Assembly (NCBI GenBank): GCA_963678675.1
Contig: OY783192.1
Span: forward strand, 24,136,875 to 24,200,874
Origin: Xiphydria camelus
Taxonomy: Eukaryota > Arthropoda > Insecta > Hymenoptera > Xiphydriidae
DNA: 64,000 nucleotides
Reading direction: 5' to 3'
The position numbers and the translations under genes are program-made. The notes under the pieces are model-generated. The model did no database searches, was not told where the DNA came from, and was given only the letters and a program-made list of their open reading frames with translations. This document shows positions 56,562 to 64,000 of this stretch, piece by piece (position 1 is the first letter of the stretch; the number at the start of each line of letters is the position of its first letter).

Positions 56562-59374
56562 GAAGTATCTAACCTCGAAATTGTTAATTTGTAAATAATA
56601 ATGAATAATGTGTAGAAGTGATAAATAATTATTCGGGTTTCTTCGATGAGTTTCCCCAAGTGTTTAAAAATCGGTGTCCACAACTGTGGCTTCAACTTCC
56701 CGTGATTAAGTAAGTAATTACTGCAGAACGAGTAGGTTACAAGATTTTCATGAAGTTTTTGACGGTTTTCTTGCATGTCCCCTTTCATAAGGTGCAAACA
56801 AAGAGGATGTAACTCCTGTCTTATCCTGAAGAAAATGAGTCGATCGACATCAGACATTGTCGAACTTATCACCGAGCGCATTTCACCCACGGTATTTTCA
56901 TTGCAATATGCGCTTTTCATTTCAACTATTCCTGCTTTAAATAACTTTCACTTCTTTCAAAGTATTTACCTCGTACGAATTGTTTATCGTAGGGGGCAGC
57001 GATCAATGATTGTGACTAATCGTAGACAAATTATTCCTGCGATTATGTTCCGGTTGCGAAGCATACACTAGCAAGTCAGCTTACAGCGTCCGATGTTTAG
57101 TATCAACTTTACCTCTTTTGGAATACCCATCACCCAAGCATAATCACGATTACGTTAACGTTAATCGCAGAATAGACCGTGGGCTTGGGCACATTATCGC
57201 AGTAGTAGATCGGCACACTTGTCTACGACGAGTCGCTATTATTGATCGCTGCCTCCTACCACGAACAGTTCATAAAAGGTTATTAGATTGAAAGAAGTAA
57301 AAGTTATTTAACGCTGGAATAGTTGAAACGAGAAGCGCGTATTGCAATTAATGTACCGTGGGTAATAGGCGCTCGCTGCCAAGTCTGACATTCTCCAATG
57401 TCCATCGAGTCATCTTTTTACGGACAGGACACGAGTTAGATCCGCTTCAGTTGCACCTGTACGAGATGACATGTCAGAAAATCATGAGTCTTCATGAAAA
57501 TCTTCTAACCTACTCGTTCTGCAGTAATACTTAATAATATCACTGGAAGTTGAAGCAACAGTTATTGGCAAAAATCGGACACCGGTTTTTAAACACTTGG
57601 GGAATATCATCGAAGAAACCCGAATGATTATTTCTTACCACTTCTACATATTAGTAATCATTATTTACAAATTAACGATTTCGATCTCCCGAATTGACAG
57701 CTACCGGGAGATCAGACTTTTGACACTTTTCGCTCAGCTCGTAAGACCGCAGCGCACTCTCCCGAAGCCAACTCTTCAAGCACCGAGTCAACCACTTCCA
57801 GCCAAATGTCAGGGAAATTCAAAATCAGGAGTTTGCCAGAGGACATTCGGTATATGTTGTTACATATATTAACTCGAGACGTTGGAATAGTGTTAAGAAA
57901 TCCTTTTGCATGCACCGCTGAAATTTCGCCCCCTTACTCGTTAATAAATTTCTAGCACAGAGCATCGATATTTTTCTGCACCTGTATTCTTCTGGGACCT
58001 AAGAGAGATAATTATAAATTCAGCGGTGCATGCAAAAGATTTCTTAACACTATTCCAACGTCTCGAGTTAATATATGTAACAACATATACTGAATGTCCT
58101 CTGGCGAACTCCTGATTTTGAATTTCCCTGACATTTGGCTGGAAGTGGTTGGCTCGGTGCTTTAAGAGTTGGCTTCGAGAGAATGCGCTGCGGTCTTACG
58201 AGCTGAGCGAAAAGTGTCAAAAGTCTGATTTCCCGGTAACTGTCAATTCGAGAAATCGAAGTCGTTAATTTGTAAATAATGATTACTAATATGTAGAAGT
58301 GGTAAGAAATAATCATTTGGGTTTCTTCGATGATATTCCCCAAGTGTTTAAAAACCGGTGTCCGATTTTTGCCAATAACTGTTACTTCAACTTCCAGTGA
58401 TATTATTAAGTATTACTGCAGAACGAGTAGGTTAGAAGATTTTCATGAAGACTCATGATTTTCTGACATGTCATCTCGTACAGGTGCAACTGAAGCGGAT
58501 CTAACTCGTGTCCTGTCTGTAAAAAGATGACTCGATGGACATTGGAGAATGTCAGACTTGTCACCGAGCGCCTATTACCCACGGTACATTAATTGCAATA
58601 CGCGCTTCTCGTTTCAACTATTCCAGCGTTAAATAACTTTTACTTCTTTCAAGCTAATAACCTTTTATGAACTGTTCGTGAGCGATCAATAATAGCGACT
58701 CGTCGTAGACAAGTGTGCCGAACTACTACTGCGATAATGTGCCCAAGCTCACGGTCTATTCTGCGATTAACGTTAACGTAATCGTGATTATGCTCGGGTG
58801 ATGGGTGTTCCAAAAGAGGTAAAGTTGATACTAAACATCGGACGCTCTGTAAGCTGACTTGCTAGTGTATGCTTCGCAACTGGAACATCATCGCAGGAAT
58901 AATTTGTCTACGATTAGTCACAATCATTCATCGCTGCCCCCTACGATCAACAATTTGTACAAGGTAAATACTTTGAAAGAAGTGAAAGTTATTTAAAGCA
59001 GGAATAGTTGAAATGAAAAGCGCATATTGCAATGAAAATACCGTGGGTGAAATGCGCTCGGTGATAAGTTCGACAATGTCTGATGTCCATCGACTCATTT
59101 TCTTCAGGATAGGACAGGAGTTACATCCTCTTTGTTTGCAGCTTATGAAAGGGGACATGCAAAAAAAACCGTCAAAAACTTCATGAAAATCTTGTAACCT
59201 ACTCGTTCTGCAGTAATTACTTACTTAATCACTGGAAGTTGAAGCCACAGTTATGGACACCGATTTTTAAATACTTGGGGAAACTCATCGAAGAAACCCG
59301 AATAATTATTTATCACTTCTAAACATTATTCATTATTATTTACAAATTAACAATTTCGAGGTTAGATACTTCGA
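56562..59374. mobile_element. Giant 2.8-kb palindrome, arms of about 1.36 kb
   Basis: Left arm 56,562-57,922 and right arm 58,019-59,374 mirror each other around about 57,970 with few mismatches. Each arm contains an inner palindrome (56,711-57,533 and about 58,405-59,226) built from the same sequence as 47,960-48,790. The innermost parts are repeat E (TTAAGAAATC..GCATGCACCGCTGAA), and the 96-bp spacer holds a transposase scrap. The outer ends carry GAGATCGAAGTATCTAACC, the terminal motif of the 43,628 MITE. Mirrored ORFs (for example 57,597 on + and 58,343 on -) encode near-identical peptides for this reason only. Confidence 0.9.
57950..58010 (-). pseudogene. Transposase scrap in the palindrome spacer
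   Basis: The minus strand matches the start of the Tc1/mariner transposase relic at 43,070-43,120 (CAGAAGAATACA.GTGCAG... ATCGATGCT.TGTGCTAGA). Too short to translate meaningfully; it links the giant palindrome to that family. Confidence 0.7.
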
Positions 59375-59384
59375 TCTTTGCGTG

Positions 59385-59515
59385 CACGCATCTTAGCGAA
59401 TAGACCAATCAGGATCAAGTATTCCGTATCAGGAAACGTGTACGCATCTTAGCGAGTAGATCAATCAGGACACCCACCACAACGGAATACTTGATCCTGA
59501 TTGGTCTATTGCTGC
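59385..59515. mobile_element. Palindromic MITE, AGACCAATCAGGA family, inverted copy
   Basis: Reverse-oriented relative of 50,860-51,005, with ends TTAGCGAATAGACCAATCAGG and GATTGGTCTATT. It abuts the right end of the giant palindrome. Confidence 0.7.
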
Positions 59516-59715
59516 ACACTCTTGTGATATTAGGTATTACTATTGGTATTTATATAAAGTTTGATGTACAAATATATATGTTGCTTTTTCAGTCAATAAG
59601 AAAGAGCTCCAATAAATAAGATTTTATAATTGCATTATTCTTTTCTCAACATTTTTCTAAATTTATGATTGTATCTTTTGATAAATATTTTTGCATAGAC
59701 GCAAATTGTTATTAA
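59512..59715 (+). repeat. Dispersed module also inside the 55,733 transposon
   Basis: Matches 55,918-56,115 (GCTGCAC.CTC..., CAATAAGAAAGAGCT.., GATTTTATAATTG.ATTATTC, TTTTGCATAGACGCAAATTG). It probably marks another, more decayed copy of that transposon interior. Confidence 0.75.
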
Positions 59716-60320
59716 TAAGTAAATAATTATATGAATGTTTATTCATCCTACATTAATTGATTCTTTAATTTACTTTCATAACTTGTGCTTTTAAATAAAC
59801 AATATAAATAAACAATAAACAATATAGTTTATAACAATTTCGATAATGTTCTCGAACTCTATGAATTTCTTTCCTAAAAAGAAGGGAATTTCTTTAAAAT
59901 ATATACTGCTAACGATTTCACGGTTAACCGCTGATGTGCAAGGAAACACGCACGTGCATGTAGGATTTAGACGTTGCAGCGTCACAAAATTAAGAAACAG
60001 TACCTTAAATTTCAGAAAAGCAGCTGAATATTAAGCAACCTGCCTTAAATGTCATAACACTTCAAGAATTGTGCCTTAAATTTCTGACTAATTCAAGTTT
60101 CTTAAAATTAAGAGTACAGATTCTAAAATTTAAGTTACATTTGTAACTGATCGCGTCTAAAAATTCAGAAAACTTTTAACAGTGTATTGTTCTTATTATG
60201 AGGCGGCGCAGTGTCGCACCTCCACTAAGAGGACTGTTTAGTCTCACCATAAATCTAGCGTTTAGGACCCTTTTTTGGGCGTATCCGTAAGATGACATGA
60301 GAAGCCAGACGAGAGGGCGC
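59716..60320. other. No gene recognised
   Basis: AT-rich to about 60,190 with recurring CTTAAAT words. The 62-64 codon frames on both strands are not recognisable. A short GC-richer stretch at 60,200-60,300 (GGCGGCGCAGTGTCGCACC) is unidentified. Confidence 0.4.
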
Positions 60321-60327
60321 AGAGTTA

Positions 60328-60873
60328 GAGCCGTTTCACACTGGGATTCCGGAATCGGATTCCGGAATCCGATTCTAGAAGCGGACCCTTGTCAAGCATG
60401 CATCTTAACGAAACCTTTTCACACTGGGATTCGAAAGAATTTGGGTCCGATTCCGCCGGCGGACGAATCGGGGAAGAATTTCCTTTCTCGTTGAGAATCG
60501 GAGGCAAATTCAGTCGCTCGCTGCTCTTCTCTTTGAAAACCATGTGCTTATGTGAGTGCCTTCACACTGGGATTCTCCGGAATCGGATTCCGGAATCCGA
60601 TTCAGTGAATCCCAGAAGAATTTGTTGCGCATTCTACTGAGATTCTGGAATCGCATTCCGGAATTAGAGCCGTTTGCACTGGGATTCCAGAATCTCAGTA
60701 GCATGCGCAACAAATTCTTCTCGGATTCCGGAATCCGATTCCAGAATCTCAGTAGAATGCGCAACAAATTCTTCTCGGAGTCCGGAATCCCATTCCAGAA
60801 TCTCAGTAGAATGCGCAACAAATTCGTCTCGAATTCCGGAATCCGATTCCGGAATCCCAGTGTGAAACGGCTC
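60328..60873. mobile_element. 546-bp PIF/Harbinger-type MITE with internal 54-bp repeats
   Basis: Ends GAGCCGTTTCACACTGGG and its complement, flanked by TTA at 60,325-60,327 and 60,874-60,876. A 3-bp TWA duplication is the PIF/Harbinger signature. The interior carries TCCGGAATC palindromic words throughout and three 54-bp repeats (TGCGCAACAAATTC at about 60,704, 60,758, 60,812), with an inverted copy near 60,618. The ORFs in it are repeat-driven. Confidence 0.75.
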
Positions 60874-60876
60874 TTA

Positions 60877-61181
60877 CTTGTGAGTTGTTTGTATTTCGTT
60901 TGTACATTTTCAGTTTTCCGGATTTTACCGCGTCGAATGGCCGGCTATACGGAGCTCGTGTAGTCTGCGATCGGAGTCGTGACCTTTCTCGAGTAACCAC
61001 CATGCATTACTGTACATTCTTTCGTGTGTGTGTGTATTCATTTATAATTATTGTTGCAAAAAAACAATAGAAAGGTCAAAAGAGTACAGTAACAGGCAAC
61101 GTGTAAAATAAACTTTCAATTTCGTTAACGTCAATGAACACTGAACATTCTTTTTCGCGTGTGTGTTATATTAAAATTATT
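60877..61181. other. Sequence with a diverged local duplication
   Basis: 61,009-61,120 resembles 61,143-61,250, so the start of the next ORF exists twice. In the upstream copy the ATG position reads TTG and the frame is broken. 60,877-61,008 is unidentified. Confidence 0.5.
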
Positions 61182-61529
61182 ATGGCAAAAACAGGAAAAC
61201 AACGGGCAAAAGAGTTTCATGACAGGCACCGTGTAAAGAAAACAATGACGAAGACACTACCTAAAACTGATGCAGAACGAAGTCGAAAATGGAGAGAGAG
61301 AATTAAATTAACACAATCAAATATTGCTATATCTGCTAATGCAGATCAACACCAGTCCCAAACCCTGGAGAATGTAATAGATTTTCAAGTTCCTGTAGGA
61401 TCCAATATCGGTGAAAATACATCCAGTGAATATGATATTCCTTACACTACATTTTGTGCCCATAAAAAAATTCATATTGAGTTCAACAAAAAACACAAAA
61501 CGTGTGGCCGCCACACGCGGAAGAAGTGA
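61182..61529 (+). CDS. Hypothetical basic protein, about 115 aa, probably a transposon-associated fragment
   Basis: The start at 61,182 gives MAKTGKQRAKEF, preferred over the in-frame ATG at 61,134 because similarity to the upstream duplicate begins around it. The N-terminal 45 residues are strongly basic and contain KTDAERSRKWRERIK, a motif that in my memory recurs in repeat-encoded arthropod proteins. The rest is polar. The last 13 codons lie inside a palindrome (61,491-61,712), so the natural 3' end has probably been replaced. It sits about 270 bp upstream of a Harbinger transposase relic and may have been part of the same element. No function assigned. Confidence 0.35.
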   Translation: MAKTGKQRAKEFHDRHRVKKTMTKTLPKTDAERSRKWRERIKLTQSNIAISANADQHQSQTLENVIDFQVPVGSNIGENTSSEYDIPYTTFCAHKKIHIEFNKKHKTCGRHTRKK

Positions 61530-61712
61530 AACTTCGATATCAGTTTCTCTGAATTTGATTCCGGTGGTATTAGTTTCAATTGGCTCTACGAAGAAGCATT
61601 GTAAAAGACTTGGATAGAGCCAATTGAAACTAATACCACCGGAATCAAATTCAGAGAATCTGATATCGAAGTTTCACATCTTCCGCGTGTCGCGGCCACA
61701 CGTTTTGTGTTT
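61491..61712. repeat. 222-bp palindrome interrupting the ORF
   Basis: Arms of about 100 bp beginning AAACACAAAACGTGTGGC and mirrored to 61,712, loop near 61,603. No clear target duplication. It could be a MITE or an inverted duplication of the local sequence. Confidence 0.85.
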
Positions 61713-61789
61713 CTTTATACGTTAGTTTTAATGTAAGCGTCACAAAAATTACGACATATTAGTATTCTAGGGTTAAAGACCAGGAATGT

Positions 61790-62590
61790 GGACCTGACGT
61801 GAATGACGGTTACAGTAGCCTCAAGAAAGAAAAGCAGTTGAGAGATCTCACTATTTTACTATTTTCTGGAATTGTTCTCATTCGTACAACTGTCGACTAT
61901 TTTAACTCAAAAAATGTTCTTTTGCTGTTTCTAATGAAAATTAAGTTGGGAATTATTTTTCACATCCTTTTTCAAGTACAGCAGTCAGGTTATTTAAAAA
62001 TGTACTTCTAATTTTGACAGACAAACTAATTTAATTTTCTGGTCGTCGAAAAATTCTATTGAAAAATGTATACCCAAAGCGTTTAAGCTACATTATCGCG
62101 ATACGCGTGTAATAATTGATTGTACAAAGTTAACTTTGTACAATCAATTATTACACGCGTATCGGGATAATGTAGCTTAAACGCTTTGGGTATACATTTT
62201 TCAATAGAATTTTTCCACATTCCTGGTCTTAAAACAGAGCAGCCTTCAAAAGTAGATCAACGAGTATACATTATGTACTCTTCTTACAAAAGCGCCTACA
62301 CATTTAAATTTCTAATTGGGATAACACCAAATGGTTTAATAAGGTTTTAATCAAAGTGCTATATGGGAAGAGCAAGCGATTCGTATATCACTGTTAATAG
62401 TTGATTTTTAAATTTGTTAGAGCCAGGAGATGTGGTTCTTGCCGACAAGGGATTCCCCGGAATAAAGACAAACTTAAATAATGACACTCTATCTTAGTTG
62501 TTATGCCGCCTGTTTTGCATAACGGAAAATTCTCTGAAGACGAAATTTCTTTCCTTTTAGCACTTCTGATAGTCTTTTATTATTGAAATA
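61790..62590 (+). pseudogene. PIF/Harbinger (DDE_Tnp_4) transposase relic
   Basis: Conserved pieces in order across changing frames: LFLMKIKLG near 61,940-61,966; TNLIFWSSKNSIEKCIPKAF followed by RVIIDCTK (62,023-62,130); then one frame from 62,234 with EQPSKVDQR, FKFLIGITPNG, GRASDSYITVNS and EPGDVVLADKGFPGIKT (62,420-62,470); and after a frameshift VMPPVLHNGKFSEDEISF (62,498-62,560). The IIDCT and GDVVLADKGF motifs hold the first two catalytic Asp of DDE_Tnp_4 transposases. Stops at about 62,345 and 62,405, frameshifts, and an inverted duplication between RVIIDCTK and EQPSK abolish function. The 3' end, including the last catalytic Glu, is not visible. Confidence 0.8.
62049..62232. repeat. 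Inverted duplication inside the transposase relic
   Basis: 62,049-62,131 encodes the SIEKCIPKAF...IIDCTK part. 62,132-62,215 is its mirror image, and 62,215-62,232 then mirrors 61,774-61,791 (TAAAGACCAGGAATGTGG), skipping about 257 bp. The normal coding order resumes at 62,234. The left arm is therefore transposase sequence and the right arm an inserted reverse copy, not an independent MITE. Confidence 0.8.
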
Positions 62591-62790
62591 AATTTTTTCA
62601 AACCCATAGCGAATAATTTTGTCCATTTGTCGAAACACATGCATAAAATACTTTAAAAATTACACTACACGAAGAAATCACCGACTTTAAAAATTTTACT
62701 GACACGCTTTATTTATACCAACTATTTTCCAGCAGCGCTCACTAGGGGGCATTGTTCGCCGGTTCGTGCATCTTCCCTATACGTAACTTC
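62591..62790. other. No gene recognised
   Basis: AT-rich tail after the transposase relic; it may include the 3' end of that element, but I could not identify a terminus. Confidence 0.4.
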
Positions 62791-62822
62791 GCGAGTGACT
62801 TGAGAAATTTATTTACGAGTAA

Positions 62823-63152
62823 AGCGTCGTTCTGAGAGCTTCAACGTGTCGCCAGCGACACTTGGGTAACCAATAAGAAGAGAGCAGCTTCTCCCCACTC
62901 CTCTGTCGCTGGCGACACATCCCAAGTTGAATTTTATTTAACTTTTCTCTCTTGTCGCTGCAGCAGTCGCCATATTTATCGCCAAACGGGACAATTGCTG
63001 TTTGGCGACTGCCGCAGCGACAGGAGAGAAAAGTTAAATAAAATTCAACTTGGGATGTGTCGCCAGCGACAGAAGAGTGGGGAGAAGCTGCTCTATCCTT
63101 ATTGGTTACCCAAGTGTCGCTAGCGACACGTTGAAGCTCTCAGAACGACGCT
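62823..63152. mobile_element. 330-bp palindromic MITE with TAA duplication
   Basis: Near-perfect arms start AGCGTCGTTCTGAGAGC. Flanks are TAA at 62,820-62,822 and 63,153-63,155. The arms contain two TGTCGC.AGCGACA words each. A TWA-type target suits PIF/Harbinger. Confidence 0.8.
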
Positions 63153-63155
63153 TAA

Positions 63156-63819
63156 AATAGTATGGTCATGAATCGATTTCCAAGATTTAAATATGAAATA
63201 ATTATGTATGCAAGCTAATATCAATAGAAACCTCCTGGTGCAATTTTGGGTAGATTGACCGTTTAGTATGTCTGATAAAAATTAATTAACGAGTAGAAAG
63301 TAACCCAGAGTCTTATGGGCAAGACACATTTCTTTGGGTTTGTATGTAAAATCCAAGATTAAAATATAAAAAATATACCAAAAAACGGGGGAAAAAACAA
63401 AAATTTACACCCATTGATGAAAATTATTGACCGTTTGATACTTTAGTTATAACTAATTTCTGCTTCTCGGTGTTCGGAAATAGCGCGTCGAGTAGATGCG
63501 GCAGCGTCGCGTCAGTGGAGTGGGTTCACACAAGCGTGCATTTCAGATCTCGTTTTCCCCATGACACACTCAAACGTTTGAGTTTTTTCTCTACTGGGCC
63601 ACGAGCCCATTGATAATATGCGTTGCCACACATAAAAAGACGCTAGTCAAAGGAGGCACATTATTTGAATAATAAGTGAAAAATAATCAAAATAATCGAC
63701 TAATTCTTATGGTCATAAATTTTATAATTCACAGAGAATTTTCAGTTATAAATCATAGTTTTTTGATGACTTTTTTTACGGACACTCAACGATCACTTTG
63801 GAGAGTGACCATACTACTT
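63156..63819. mobile_element. 664-bp TAA-flanked element with short TIRs
   Basis: Starts AATAGTATGGTCA and ends TGACCATACTACT. Before the 330-bp MITE arrived it was bounded by TAA on the left (now split) and TAA at 63,820-63,822. The interior is AT-rich and has no recognisable coding sequence. Probably a non-autonomous PIF/Harbinger element. Confidence 0.6.
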
Positions 63820-64000
63820 TAAGGGCAAAATTTCAGCGGTGCATGCAAAAGGATTTCTTAAAACTATTCCAACGTCTCGAGTTAATATGTAACAACATAT
63901 GTACAGTCATAAGTAGTATCTACATATGATGAAACAATTCGTCACGGTTATTGGAAGAGTATACTTATTGTTAGAGTTAAAGGTAAAATGTCTACATGTG

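Larger units (their letters stand above)
62791..64000 (-). repeat. Dispersed repeat E, second long copy split by two insertions
   Basis: 62,791-62,822 and 63,820-64,000 are parts of one reverse-oriented copy: AAATTTATTTACGAGTAA joins to GGGCAAAATTTCAGCGGTGC once the two elements below are removed, as in 47,185-47,225 and 57,915-57,945. It runs off the window end. Confidence 0.75.

Noticed and set aside
57597..58343. Pair of 91-codon proteins facing each other
   Set aside because: They are mirror copies within the giant palindrome and match no known family; they include MITE-terminal sequence.
60297..60963. Ser/Arg/Asn-rich ORFs of up to 135 codons
   Set aside because: They are translations of the GATTCCGGAATC repeat MITE in several frames.

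Overview
This looks like nuclear DNA of an insect, most likely a hymenopteran. The evidence is indirect: arthropod-style TATA/Inr promoters, a short GT-AG intron candidate, and many eukaryotic DNA-transposon relics (PIF/Harbinger, Tc1/mariner, pogo, piggyBac-type, Helitron). There is no bacterial gene organisation. The species call is an inference.

Region 1 (1 to about 36,564) is a direct tandem array of a 2,066-bp unit, with 18 copies of the gene in the window. Each unit carries one intronless 170-codon ORF that I call an F-box protein: an F-box at about residues 21-62, then an arginine-rich tail with no recognisable substrate-binding repeat. Fourteen consecutive copies (2-15) encode an identical protein. 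Copy 1 and copies 16-18 carry the substitutions, as expected at the edges of an array homogenised by unequal exchange. Each unit also holds a TATA/Inr promoter 29 nt upstream of the ATG, preceded by three ATGCGCA motifs about 21 bp apart. It holds a second, stronger TATATAAA/TCAGTT promoter about 0.5 kb further upstream, followed by a plausible 93-nt intron, and a strong inverted repeat (about 70-nt arms) 3' of the gene that would fold as a hairpin in RNA. If both promoters work, each unit makes a short F-box mRNA and a longer RNA that reads through the neighbouring promoter and gene. The last unit is internally deleted and its second promoter points out into the flanking transposons.

Region 2 (about 36,565 to 64,000) has no intact host gene that I can recognise. 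It is a dense, AT-richer nest of non-autonomous transposons and palindromes inserted into each other. Several insertions can be proved from within the window because an uninterrupted paralogue of the target is also present: a TTAA element at 41,636-41,833 (empty site 38,855), a TA element and a Helitron at 51,600-53,006 (empty sites 44,178 and 44,209), a TA element at 46,539-46,785 and a 345-bp insertion at 46,824-47,168 (empty sites near 57,890 and 63,860), and two TAA-flanked elements at 62,823-63,819. Coding relics are limited to Tc1/mariner-type transposase fragments (43.1, 49.5 and 58.0 kb, and 36.6 kb in reverse) and a PIF/Harbinger (DDE_Tnp_4) transposase pseudogene at about 61.8-62.6 kb, which contains an inverted duplication of its own coding sequence. 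A 2.8-kb palindrome at 56,562-59,374 has two 1.36-kb arms that are themselves palindromic.

The two regions are connected. Parts of the array spacer, including the second-promoter segment, occur as diverged relics in region 2 (45,416-45,487 and, less surely, 38,950-39,230). This suggests that the spacer was partly built from dispersed repeat sequence before it was amplified together with the F-box gene.
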